Assembly: GCA_025459265.1 (NCBI GenBank)
Contig: JALOQX010000032.1
Span: 1 to 32,208, forward strand
Reading direction: 5' to 3'
DNA length: 32,208 nt
DNA from: Pirellulaceae bacterium
GTDB taxonomy: Bacteria; Planctomycetota; Planctomycetia; Pirellulales; Pirellulaceae
The notes below the pieces were generated by a model that worked only from the letters and a program-made list of their open reading frames with translations, was not told the DNA's origin and did no database searches. A program made the position numbers and the translations under genes. Within the stretch, counting starts at the first letter, position 1; every line of letters begins with the position of its first letter. Positions 24,901 to 30,138 of the stretch are shown one piece after another.

Positions 24901-27091
24901 CCGCAAACAGATTCAGGAGCCCGTCGCGGGACAGCAGTCCCCCGCCGCTGGGACTGCCCAGCAGCTTGATCGGCAGTCCCACGGGGGCCGTGATGGCGAC
25001 GTCGCCGGGCGTACCGTCCGAGACCGTGAGCGGGATCAGTCCGAGCGATACCGTGGTGCTGAGATTCGGCGTGGTCACCACGTCTTCGAACAGCTGCCGG
25101 AAGGACTGCGCCTCACTGGCAGGCGCCGCGAAAACATTGATGCTGAAGCGCAGCTCCTCGACCGGTTCGTCGTCCGGGCGACCGGACAGCGTCGCGCCGC
25201 TGTTGAGATAAAAACCTTCGCGTGCGCGGGCGCTGCGACCGATGAGCGTGCTCACGCCGAATCCCAGGCGCAGATCCCACTTCATATCCGCGCGGATGCC
25301 GGTGGAGCTCTGCGCGCTGATGCTGAACGGACTCCCGCTGAAATTCAGCGGACTGGCGAAATTCTCGAACAGCGACTTGTCCGCCCCATCGGCCAGAAAC
25401 GCGCTGAACGCATCGAGGCCCAGGTTGAAACTCGGCAGGTCGTAGATGAACTGCTGGCCGACGTGCAGGTTGAACTCGGCCCAGCTGTTGCCGACTTCGT
25501 CATGGCCCAAGGTGACCAGGATGTCCGTGGCGTTGATGTCGCTCCCGGCGTCGATCCCGTCCTGCAGGATGCCCAGGCCCAGCGTCCCGATCTGGTCCTG
25601 GTAGTCGTAGAGGGCGGCCTGCACGGCGGGCGTCAGACCCGCGAACCCGCCCGACCCCGGCCCTAACGCCAGGTAGAGCGCGTTCTGCAGGAGCTCCGAC
25701 AGCGGCACAGCGTCGGCGTCCGGTGAGATGTCGAGCACGCTCGACAGGAAGTCCACCGTATCGGAGCGGAACCGCTCCAGATCGCTGATCATCGGGGCGA
25801 GCACCAGCCGCAGGTTCTCGCCCAGCAGCGGCAGGTTGGCAAGCGTGTCGCTGCTGTACGCCGCTTCCAGACTGACAATCAGGTCGTCAAAGAACCGGTC
25901 AATCCCGTCGATGATGGCGGCCTGGTTGTCGAGCAACAGGCCGGACAGGTCCTCGAGAAACTGTTCTCCACTCTGATCGTTGCCGATCGTGTTCGCGGCC
26001 AATCGGCTGTTGGTCAGCGTGACCAAGCCGACTGAATTGCTGAAGGGCGCGTCCTTGACCTGCGCGCGATTGCCCACGACGGCGCTGTTGAACAGCGTGA
26101 TCTGGCCCGACTCGTTGTAGAGGGCACCGCCCCGATCACTGGCCGTGTGGCCCGACAGCTCGCTGTCGGTCAACGTGACCGTCCCCTCGACGTTGTACAG
26201 ACCGGCGCCGATGTCAGCGCGGCCGCCGCGAATCTTCACGCCGGTGATCTCGACGGTCGAGGTCACCGCCGGATCGAACGACGGCCAGTTGCCCAGTCCC
26301 GTGTTGAAAAATCCGTCGGAGAGCGACAAGCTGAGCTGATCGCTCGTGCTGGGACTGTCCGACGTAAGCACCAGCGTGCCATCCGGTGCGAGCGTGGCGG
26401 TCGCGGTGCTGAACGCGCTGTTAAGGCGCGCGATCAGATCGCCGACCGTGGCGGTCGCCGCGTTGCTGAGGGTCAGGGAGGCGGACACGGAGGCACCCGT
26501 CGCCTCGGTGCCCGCGATGACCACCGTATCGCCGTTGACAAAGGCCGGGTCGACGCGGTCCAGATCGTTGAGTTTGGTGGTCAGCGTGGCGGGGTTCTGG
26601 CCGTCGTCGGTGGTCAGCGCACTGCTGGCCAGGAGGGGCTGGTCGCGGGCCACGACGACATGGAACACGCGATCGCGCTGGGCTTCCGGCAGCGGTTCCC
26701 AGGTCACCGTGGCCTGGCCGCCGTTGGCCACGATGATCTCGAGATCTTCGCGGATATCCAGATCGCCCGTGGCCGCGTTGTCTTCGTTGCTGCCCGGAAT
26801 GGACAGGAGATAGGTTGCGCCGGACTGCAACTGAATCTTGTCCCGGCCCGGAGTGGCGTTGGCCAGGATGACCGCCTCACGGAGCGACAGATTGCCATCC
26901 TGCTGTGCGGACTGGAGCGACGGCGAAGCCAGGAAACCGGGTGTCAGTGGCACATCGAGCGCCGTGGTCGGCGCATAGGTCGCCATCAGGCGGCGATCTT
27001 CGAGCTGTTCGGCAAAGAACCGTAATGACCGCTTGCTCCCGACACGTTGACGTTGACGCAGACGCTGCCTGAGCGAAGAACGCTTTTTCAT
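12920..27091 (-). CDS. Giant multi-domain extracellular protein, LEDRRLM N-terminus, RTX, PKD, dockerin
   Basis: One uninterrupted frame of 4,723 codons. The N-terminus is strongly basic, followed by FFAEQLEDRRLMA (residues 25-37), the planctomycete-type motif seen at the start of many giant surface or secreted proteins. In order: CSLREA-like DGNLSLREAVILAN (65-78); beta-helix-like segment (about 280-350); two hook-IN-like motifs (about 190-265 and 930-1015); long regions I do not recognise; RTX block (about 1860-2060); P/Homo B domain (about 2135-2275); lactonase/YVTN-like propeller (2540-2820); an unassigned beta domain with KLWEEDDGQGDE (about 2830-2960); second propeller (2975-3410); about seven PKD-like modules (3610-4285); second RTX block (4335-4415); and dockerin repeats DVNNDGRVSPIDVLWVLN and DVNADGALSPQDALLVIN (about 4510-4595). 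ATG 27091 has AAGG six bases upstream. Likely a calcium-stabilised adhesin or matrix protein; no catalytic domain was recognised. Confidence 0.93.
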   Translation of the reverse strand: MKKRSSLRQRLRQRQRVGSKRSLRFFAEQLEDRRLMATYAPTTALDVPLTPGFLASPSLQSAQQDGNLSLREAVILANATPGRDKIQLQSGATYLLSIPGSNEDNAATGDLDIREDLEIIVANGGQATVTWEPLPEAQRDRVFHVVVARDQPLLASSALTTDDGQNPATLTTKLNDLDRVDPAFVNGDTVVIAGTEATGASVSASLTLSNAATATVGDLIARLNSAFSTATATLAPDGTLVLTSDSPSTSDQLSLSLSDGFFNTGLGNWPSFDPAVTSTVEITGVKIRGGRADIGAGLYNVEGTVTLTDSELSGHTASDRGGALYNESGQITLFNSAVVGNRAQVKDAPFSNSVGLVTLTNSRLAANTIGNDQSGEQFLEDLSGLLLDNQAAIIDGIDRFFDDLIVSLEAAYSSDTLANLPLLGENLRLVLAPMISDLERFRSDTVDFLSSVLDISPDADAVPLSELLQNALYLALGPGSGGFAGLTPAVQAALYDYQDQIGTLGLGILQDGIDAGSDINATDILVTLGHDEVGNSWAEFNLHVGQQFIYDLPSFNLGLDAFSAFLADGADKSLFENFASPLNFSGSPFSISAQSSTGIRADMKWDLRLGFGVSTLIGRSARAREGFYLNSGATLSGRPDDEPVEELRFSINVFAAPASEAQSFRQLFEDVVTTPNLSTTVSLGLIPLTVSDGTPGDVAITAPVGLPIKLLGSPSGGGLLSRDGLLNLFAVDVGTAPITFQVVVDSNAPVSVTYQQSGPESLPIFLLNMNDAIADAFSGSDVPILNIIDSPVSFTVDFSPIDTFFNPGAPTTPFLVLKARDPAVSNLTISDAEEFGYLGTQYENRRVLGMGFGNNTASEPTQTDGAGKVLQQTLLAALPAPAEGISIIDPDFQVWIGGQRQVDLSSSRRFTTSFGNTAATSSTPLNSVDFIVDNYDVGDEVFITGTGVDGAAVDTTFTVAADSTVGDLLQAITLAFPGATASLAADGTLKLSPNNGSSTHQLSLKLSDFQGNRYPVFQRLTEGATPIRVNFREILNRNIATLEQLRDKLNDILQQQVASITAPGTSVAYPLDTVELQIDGESFQLVSQSFVTSDGTLVEAPLMTVTSRAVDQTQLSLSAGIDVISPGFIESYLKDYPRDQRNFNRVAIADIVGAADKTDILAPFLTAEAAVRLHATTDPLKAPGFSEQFSPLTDISLALPVVDFDIKFDAEANLEQLLKKNSSGDSDDFYDLRLVFDNIQLDVARFVDKVVIPIAESIADLLEPVLSVIGRSADDAEALLNKRLDVISDIVDEDVTLKTILAGIGIDDDIESIIEYVSGAANAGTTLVEKLRNDLGDWLRENATEGKITFGGLELILDPDNPLYFPRTKIPIPSDLGDIVNGISGLGADNFLRSFTVLNTFQPPGFSVDLFRPATMVDLLTGQPFNIISFGLPTIDADAGVEFGFKFEDLEFQIAAAAAFDSNFRLVYDSKGIEQIVDALRAGRQPDWADLLDGLAIQNNPNGFELGGSVSFDGSGSITIEDVDPVTGDSFVYFAGSGFVSIAASLGLELHDPNNDGKLRLDEILEITDNFSDPLALFCIFDILASFSVNVGGSVTILDVPVAEGDIGLSTGELSLQDLLSSAFGICQDEAEPPVLGTLIEENGQMVLRINTGPYAADRLHGDTSDESDPYQRITENSDGSATLIDEYGLQIEFDAPNSEGLYLPVNTDEGSFLRKVNGTFKRYFPELVTTGSAEGDVVTFDEDELFTIADFEATAEPGVHRIRLLTDYIGATTSYSYVDGELSQVVVTPALSGDPMTTQYYVGVGSAAGLKAESVNGVVYVWGFGVNREDAQVFEGVDRIVAKGASFDDVFDFSGIVGIPVEVDGRDGDDTLIGGSGDDVLKGGAGNDILTGNAGNDTIDAGRGVNIVSDGAGNDVVDLRRNDVGVTYVTGGGSDTVYGTGFDDVISALPGDTGNVYFDGGRGNDTLTGAEGNDTLIGGRGNDVLIGGLGNDVLQGDSGNDALDGGAGDDVLDGGRDDDTLLGGTGVDQLYAGQGDDTLTAGLGDTFVDGNTGVDALIFAPEQAHGATLTDFEYRVDLGTNTPYFAVESIEVRLSSEEETLRVDGPTLPLRVTDAGDDDQVTIVRLPAALPVDRASGAANLAIPATGTAGTVTSTLAVGGVLGRIVDLDVRLNIEHTFNDHLDVYLISPTGTRVELFTDVGGSGDGFADTILDDEALAAIGSGATPFTGRFRPAGSLAAFDGQDPNGTWTLEIVDDTTGETGLLRNWTLTFVTTAEFLLGTGDDTLAVVDSQRVLTIDGQGLGDNANGDRLILNRTADPVPRAGQLTESLIRGLGTADIHYAGIEFLELNLGTSSDRVDVNVANSAATRTTIRGGPGDEQVFIYSLAKVTDQQTGQPIVTASIDGQAGVDRVTVVIPGNPNLLPANEFGNLGFAVEELRIDNTQNTTAVANWLFRNAAGGAQIYVVNGATETPILDTLGAELTIFDAGGAVGTDRLTVRDDVDAPQKISIDGNRIEFEEGANVLFFDSNTFFSDFDFNATIDGLDGASDVAVAPGGDYVYVTGKIDDAVLVLRRTSNSNRLEYVQVVRDGQFNVDGLDGASSIVISPDAAGRYVYVGSENDQAVAIFERVPQTGRLVFRGKFTNANVGSITHLAISPSGNHLYGTTSANEVFRLAVTSPTSLTYGEKRSGFATSYTGIAVGRDGQNVFTSSNSQLSHLFVGASGVLPGSVTSSSGVAYRAVATGPNNTVYGAFDGGIRVFNYSNAGLGAAVDTENWVNATNLAQATAVAVDSDSGRVVASFDDTSVNPNPDTFQLQLISLYHIYGQDKFDTLTDDDEIYVEVSGVRVFGPSTFVVDSLSNDTEETRDLTSVAPVTISGSATVKLWEEDDGQGDEVLVNNDDLLGSLTVTTPTTGDSDSYTITWTTRDVTTDDVSTAILTFEVRRIADSTPTTEPVLTFDRNATSGVLSSPFQVNFSAANKLDALAVSTVSSDFYGTNLSGDLLALFSGAGNAATLQKTLTDGTVQNGLEYLAQAGADDVETIISPDGKHAYSISGKYGLILVATLDATTGALQYATAGGTPYQLIQAGLLGDADLGTSPDIEISRDGSFVYVTNPAEDSLLVYSRNATSGLLTLAQVLTDGLNGVDGLDGASGIVVSVGLVEHDVYVVGAGENAISRFSRGFGASSLSYQNTVTTADLTAPSAIALVSSASNVDFDPSFIYVTSAQNNKVLVFARDSNGNLTYQPGLTVTDGSGGIDGLARPVAIALSNDFLQTHVYIAGQGDDAIAVFQRDPASGGLTFVQRVKDGDRGVVGIDDITSLIVSRDNRYVFATGGTDTIAVFERGFATGALTLVQRLRNGSGGISQQGPMQIVAGLERAMALTLSPNGRHLYVSTAGADVGSGGVAVFDVDQTIPTPIRFVVEYSAVEELTVQSAGSGDIVNAGEVVIPFTLNTQAGPDYVTIRNTGPNTTTAINLGDDGDVLDLMGTGTGSTTTVRGGAGGDELNVYATAAGSTLTELFGEAGNDTFLVRGGHLDAQVTIHGNVPNFGDNPPPNPGDTLIFDAHGLQTVPVAPQPSAGTVRISGFTYGATYDTIERIIIIGSPLARAGGPYTISEGSSLTFASLNASGSSIPSGQTLVSLQWFINNQFIGSTTSPAQQVSATWAQLQAAGIDDDGTYQVSARVTTTVNGEEFFDIGSANLTVTNTAPTLVLSGAANTEAGTVYSLNLSATDPGDDQVQTWKVLWGDGTSEETYFGSPAIVQHVYAATGTFTIQVRAWDEDGGPYGPVTKQLTVDASRAITALANEVAEGSLFTLNLTRPASATIASWTIYWGDGSQTTVAGAALTATHTYADEGSYRVEATTTDINGAARQDLVPYFVQVVNVAPQITSLVPLAATIDQGTALTSAVQAFDPGINDTLTVEYDFDNNGSFETLAVQDPATGRWEATYTFTRPGTFTVLVRVRDEDGGVSTVQTFQVTVNNVGPTIAGVDVITQDLFEATPIILTVRASDPGGASDPLLYEYDFDNDGIYEQDGPVATARHIYPDNGPYTVNVRVTDGGGETDEFSLVLDVQNLPPTAAAPAPVGKVLEGIASVYYLGASDPAGVNDPLTVTFDFDGDGVFESPATFNVLTSRWEAQYTFADDTFPPDETLVDGLPIRYVDVRVADDDGGETITRSAIQVFNVAPTIELAGAASVPEGSVYTLTLGNVTDPGTDTVTKYIVYWGDGTSNIYDQPGPVTHVYQGALGLQTINVHLVDEDVDYAGQQATHPLAGEYQVFVTGAAIVDRTLFIIGFDEDDLVTVNEQGNGLTKVHASFFVGTNFKTYRTADFDRIVIYLNGGDDHANIAGVVSKPVILDGGTGDDHLNGGGRGNIILGGPGEDKLIGGSSRDILVGGLDKDDLVAQNGEDILIGGWTVYDNDIFQWRTLDALLAEWMSGRTFAQRTANILGGLGPILGSGQRLTPDETVFDDQAIDQLNGGPNADWFFASAAGSTADVVKDFSSADVRAYTNPVNALDVNNDGRVSPIDVLWVLNATTRQGAGPLAIPGASQATAEGERASGTAVMPSIGFVDVNADGALSPQDALLVINYLNRFSAAGELGAGEGAVTASAAPQGVSSAVKSVDEASPHLGPLVPLSNSAGQTNGFDSGTRSAPRDAAPSPQTAGAPAPLLERTVSSILAPVGQVPQSHVARTDMALKEWNRDDRDADDTITDDLAEAVAQGWVW
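13320..13570 (-). other. Dockerin-like pair of EF-hand repeats in the giant protein
   Basis: Two Ca-binding loops, DVNNDGRVSPIDVLWVLN and DVNADGALSPQDALLVIN, about 50 residues apart, each with the D-x-N-x-D-G pattern of type I dockerins. In planctomycetes such modules are common in large exported proteins where no cellulosome is known. About 140 further residues follow, ending in WVW. Confidence 0.8.
13855..14085 (-). repeat. Second RTX-like calcium-binding block in the giant protein
   Basis: About six GGxGxDxL-like nonapeptides (DGGTGDDHLNGG, LGGPGEDKLIGG, VGGLDKDDL, IGGW) form a short parallel beta-roll just after the PKD modules. Less regular than the first block. Confidence 0.75.
14240..16270 (-). 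repeat. About seven PKD-like modules in the giant protein
   Basis: Modules of about 85-110 residues recur with WGDGT or YDFDNDG cores, (A/T)HxYxxxGxY(T/R)V strands and VRVxDxDGG ends, each introduced by an N(T/V)(A/G)P-type linker. They form a stalk-like array. The modules differ a lot in sequence, so this is an old expansion. Confidence 0.85.
20270..20690 (-). other. P/Homo B-type domain in the giant protein
   Basis: Signature NIEHTFNDHLDVYLISPTGT, then LFTDVGGSGDGF, DGQDPNGTWTLEIVDD and GLLRNWTL, as in the proprotein-convertase P domain. No subtilisin domain accompanies it, so it is probably structural or an adhesion module. Confidence 0.85.
20920..21510 (-). repeat. Main RTX (hemolysin-type) calcium-binding block in the giant protein
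   Basis: More than a dozen GGxGNDxLxG nonapeptides (for example GGRGNDVLIGGLGNDVLQGD), interrupted by a stretch around VSDGAGNDVVDLRRNDVG. They form a Ca-dependent beta-roll. RTX blocks usually fold only outside the cell, where calcium is high, which supports export. Confidence 0.92.
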
Positions 27092-27476
27092 AAGAACCTT
27101 AGTCGTAGTTGGAAAACGTTGATCTGAGTGATTTCCGGTGCGAGGCAGGGCCCGCGGGCATCAGAAGCAGGGTCCTCTGGATGGACACTCCCGCCGCTGC
27201 ACCGCAAGCGATTCCCGTGCCAGAATCGCCTGGAAGGGCCAAGAATCGCATCTTCGCCGGGAAATCGCCGGACTTTCCACATCGTGGGGACGCGGATCGC
27301 CGCCCACGCGCGTGGAAATCAGGGGGCGATAATTCGCCCGAGAACGAAATGCCGCCCCTTGTTGGGCCCCTGGGTCGAAACTAGAGTGGTGACTCAGTCG
27401 TCCGCCATGCTTGCCGGTGCGCGGTGGGGCCAGGCATTGCGGTGAGCTCCGCTCAGGGCATTTGAGGACTTGGAGT
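27092..27476. other. Divergent intergenic region with palindromes
   Basis: 385 bases between the divergent starts of the giant gene and the sigma-54 activator gene. No believable gene. It contains a perfect 12-bp palindrome CCACGCGCGTGG (27304-27315) and a second stem GGGCG/CGCCC around ATAATT (27323-27339). A modest -35/-10 pair, TTGTTG (27359-27364), 17 bases, TAGAGT (27382-27387), could drive the activator. No clear promoter for the giant gene was found. Confidence 0.5.
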
Positions 27477-28982
27477 ATGGCGGTCGGGCGCTCGGGCACA
27501 TCCCCAGTTCGGCGCGGGGCGACCTCACGCCGTGCTGCGTCACAGTTTTGGCTGGAACCCTTCTATGACAACATCCCCGTGCCCATGCTCGTCCTGGACG
27601 TGCACGGTCGGATTTGTGGGAGTAACCGGGCCGCCCGCGACGCTTTCGGGGAACTCTCGGACGGCCCGGACGGCCTCACGCTCGCAGAAGCCTTACGCTG
27701 CTTGCACGCGGCCGACCAGCCGCACGGCTGTGGATTCAGCGCCGCGTGTGCTGAGTGCGTCCTGCACGGACTCGTTCGCCGCACGGTGTCCACCGGTTGC
27801 ATGCATCGCCAGGTGGAAACGAAGATCACGCGGCGCCACGGGAACGAGACGTCGGACTGTTACGTGTTGGTATCGACGGCCGTGGCCGAGTTGCTCGAAG
27901 GGCCGCGTATCCTGGTGTGCCTGGAGGACATCACGGCGCGCAAGCTGGCTGAACTGGCGTTGCGCGATGCGCTGGAGGAGGTCGAGCGGCTCAAGGATCA
28001 GTTGCAGCGCGAGAACATGTGTCTGCGCGAGGAGATCCGACAGTCGCACAGTTTCGAGGAGATCGTGGGCCAGAGCCTGCCGTTACAGCGTGTGCTGGAG
28101 CGGATCGAACACGTAGCGCCGACCAGCACGTCGGTGTTGATTCTGGGCGAGACGGGCACGGGCAAGGAGCTGATTGCACGGGCCATTCACCATCGCAGCA
28201 CCCGTCACGGACAGCCTCTGGTCACCATGAACTGCGCTGCCGTACCGGCCAGCCTGCTCGAGAGCGAACTCTTTGGATACGTCGCCGGCGCGTTTACGGG
28301 TGCCGTGGCGGACAAACCGGGACGTTTTGCACTGGCCCACCAGGGCACGATCTTCTTGGATGAAGTCGCCGAACTGCCGCTCGAACTGCAGGCGAAGCTG
28401 TTGCGTGTGCTGGAACGGGGCGAGCTCTGGGTGCTCGGCTCCACGATGAAGACAGTGGATGTGCGCGTGATTGCCGCCACGAACCGCGACCTGCGGCAGG
28501 CCGTCGCGGCGGGCACGTTCCGCGCCGATCTGTACTATCGTCTGGCCGTCTTTCCGGTCGACGTGCCGCCGTTGCGCGCTCGCCGAAACGACATCCCGCT
28601 ACTGGCCGCCCATTTCCTGGCCAAGAAACAGGCCGAGCTGGGCCGGAGGTTTGACGGGATCAGCGCCGACATGCTGCAGGCGCTGGTCGACTACGATTGG
28701 CCCGGCAACGTGCGGGAATTGCAGAACGTGATCGAGCGGTCCATGATTCTCTCGCCCGACCGCATCTTGCAGCTTGATGCGCCCCTCCTGCCCTCCCTGC
28801 TGCGGCACTCGACCGTCCCGGCGGGCGACGACCTGGCATCCGCGGACCGCTCACACATCACGCGCATCCTGGAGGAGTGCGGCTGGAAGATCAAAGGCGC
28901 GGGAAACGCCGCTGAGCGATTGCAGCTGAACCCCAGCACGCTCCGCTCCCGCATGAAGAAACTCGGCATCGTACGGCACTGA
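27477..28982 (+). CDS. Sigma-54-dependent activator with PAS sensor and cysteine cluster
   Basis: 501 residues. Residues 25-150 are a PAS-like sensor (FYDNIPVPMLVLDVHGRICG) holding Cys75, Cys85, Cys91, Cys94 and Cys108, with CGFSAACAECVL as a compact CxxC-type motif that could bind a metal, heme or Fe-S cluster, or act as a thiol switch. A coiled-coil linker (155-190) leads to the AAA+ domain: Walker A GETGTGKE (224-231), GAFTGA (271-276, which contacts sigma-54), Walker B TIFLDE and the arginine region FRADLYYRL. A Fis-type helix-turn-helix ends the protein (NAAERLQLNPSTLRSRMKKL). ATG 27477 has GAGGA eight bases upstream; the longer frame from 27411 lacks support. No receiver domain, so input is probably direct. 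Targets are unknown, and I saw no good -24/-12 promoter nearby. Confidence 0.93.
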   Translation: MAVGRSGTSPVRRGATSRRAASQFWLEPFYDNIPVPMLVLDVHGRICGSNRAARDAFGELSDGPDGLTLAEALRCLHAADQPHGCGFSAACAECVLHGLVRRTVSTGCMHRQVETKITRRHGNETSDCYVLVSTAVAELLEGPRILVCLEDITARKLAELALRDALEEVERLKDQLQRENMCLREEIRQSHSFEEIVGQSLPLQRVLERIEHVAPTSTSVLILGETGTGKELIARAIHHRSTRHGQPLVTMNCAAVPASLLESELFGYVAGAFTGAVADKPGRFALAHQGTIFLDEVAELPLELQAKLLRVLERGELWVLGSTMKTVDVRVIAATNRDLRQAVAAGTFRADLYYRLAVFPVDVPPLRARRNDIPLLAAHFLAKKQAELGRRFDGISADMLQALVDYDWPGNVRELQNVIERSMILSPDRILQLDAPLLPSLLRHSTVPAGDDLASADRSHITRILEECGWKIKGAGNAAERLQLNPSTLRSRMKKLGIVRH

Positions 28983-29046
28983 TGTGCGTGATGCTGGGAA
29001 TCTCCGGGTGGCAGTCCCGGAATCACGCCAGTCCACTTAGGGACGG

Positions 29047-29063
29047 ACGCCTCTCCGAGGCGT
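29047..29063. terminator. Hairpin after the activator gene
   Basis: Perfect 7-bp stem ACGCCTC-tcc-GAGGCGT, 65 bases after the activator stop and just before the pseudopilin promoter. It has no T-tract, so intrinsic termination is uncertain. A second, weaker stem, CCGGG/CCCGG (29004-29020), lies upstream. Confidence 0.35.
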
Positions 29064-29088
29064 GGGCGAGCCGGTGCCAGGGCAGGAG

Positions 29089-29117
29089 TTGGCACTGGCC
29101 GGTTTCCGCGCGATAAT
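29089..29117 (+). promoter_or_regulatory. Sigma-70-type promoter for the pseudopilin gene
   Basis: TTGGCA (29089-29094), an exact 17-base spacer, and GATAAT (29112-29117): 5 of 6 matches at both boxes. Transcription would start about 55 bases before the ATG at 29180. Its quality argues that the downstream gene was, or is, expressed from its own promoter. Confidence 0.6.
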
Positions 29118-29179
29118 CAGGCTGCAGCGGCACCACGAGACCGTGGCGTTTCGAGACCACAGGGCCGGCGGAACTGGGC

Positions 29180-29809
29180 ATGAAGGCAGCGCGTCAGATC
29201 GGGTTCACGCTCGTCGAGTTGCTGGTGGTCATCTCGATCATCGGACTGCTGCTGGCCCTGTTGCTGCCGGCCGTGCAGGCTACGCGCGAGTCGGCGCGGC
29301 GCGTGCAGTGTGCGAACCACCTCAAGCAGCTGAGCCTCGCCTGCCTGCTGCACGAATCGACGCACGGGTTTCTTCCCAGCGGTGGCTGGCGCTGGGACTG
29401 GGCAGGCGACCCGGACCGCGGCTTCGGGCGCAGCCAGCCCGGCGGGTGGATCTACAGCATTCTGCCGTATGTCGAGCAGGAACCCCTGCACAGCCAGGGA
29501 GCCGGCAAGCCCTACGTCGAGAAACGCGCTGACCTGGCGCGGACCTGTCAGACGCCCCTGTCGATTCTGCACTGCCCCTCACGCCGCGCGGCAATCGCGT
29601 ATCCGAACAACGAGACACCGCTCAATATCCTCCCCATCCCCACGGCGGCGCGCACCGACTACGCCGCCAATGGCGGCATGGTGCCGGTCATGACCGATCA
29701 CGACGCCTACGAGGTCTGGTGGAATCCCGGCAATCCGCTGGGCAACGGCGACCCGTCGTTCGCGGACGCGCGGGACTTCGTCTGGCCGCACCCGCCGCAG
29801 TATCACTGA
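29180..29809 (+). CDS. DUF1559 type II pseudopilin-like protein, N-terminal part
   Basis: Planctomycete-expanded family (DUF1559, SBP_bac_10) with a type IV pilin leader. [20 protein letters not shown] contains the prepilin peptidase site, with cleavage expected between G and F and Glu at +5, then a hydrophobic helix ([14 protein letters not shown]) and the family hallmark [20 protein letters not shown]. The globular part follows the family through [18 protein letters not shown] and TDYAANGG. After [12 protein letters not shown] a stop at 29807-29809 ends the frame about 90 residues early. The expected C-terminal part is found in another frame immediately after. GGA about 7 bases before ATG 29180 may be the ribosome site. 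As it stands, this product is truncated. Confidence 0.88.
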   Translation: MKAARQIGFTLVELLVVISIIGLLLALLLPAVQATRESARRVQCANHLKQLSLACLLHESTHGFLPSGGWRWDWAGDPDRGFGRSQPGGWIYSILPYVEQEPLHSQGAGKPYVEKRADLARTCQTPLSILHCPSRRAAIAYPNNETPLNILPIPTAARTDYAANGGMVPVMTDHDAYEVWWNPGNPLGNGDPSFADARDFVWPHPPQYH

Positions 29810-30093
29810 TCGGCGAGAAGTATCTGAACTCGGAGGATTACGAGAACTACAAGGACGACGGCAACAACACGCCGTGCTATACGGGGTACGACTGGGACAC
29901 GGTGCGGTGGAGTGCCGGCGGTCCCCGGCGCGACGCGCCGCGATCCGACTGGAACAGCTTCGGCAGCGCCCATGCCGCGGTCGTGAACATGGCGTTGTGC
30001 GATGGGTCGGTCCGCGAGATCAACTACGACATCGACCTGGAGATCCACAATCGGCTCTGTAATCGCCATGACGGCCTGCCGCTCGAGCAATAA
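29800..30093 (+). pseudogene. DUF1559 C-terminal part in another frame (frameshift/deletion remnant)
   Basis: Continues the upstream pseudopilin in a different frame: [49 protein letters not shown] and INYDIDLEIHNRL are the usual C-terminal landmarks of DUF1559 proteins. It has no start codon or ribosome site of its own. The segment usually found between the two parts (a short stretch ending DGTSNTYLIGEKYL in relatives) is mostly missing. A deletion of about 20-30 codons that changes the frame, rather than a one-base error, best explains the join near 29805. Confidence 0.8.
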
Positions 30094-30138
30094 CCCGTTC
30101 TGTCGGCTGAGTGTGTGACATGACGCTGAGTGTATGCC

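Noticed and set aside
29087..29105. Possible sigma-54 promoter (TTGGCACTGG) before the pseudopilin gene
   Set aside because: The -12 GC element is missing at the required distance; the TTGGCA/GATAAT pair fits sigma-70 much better.
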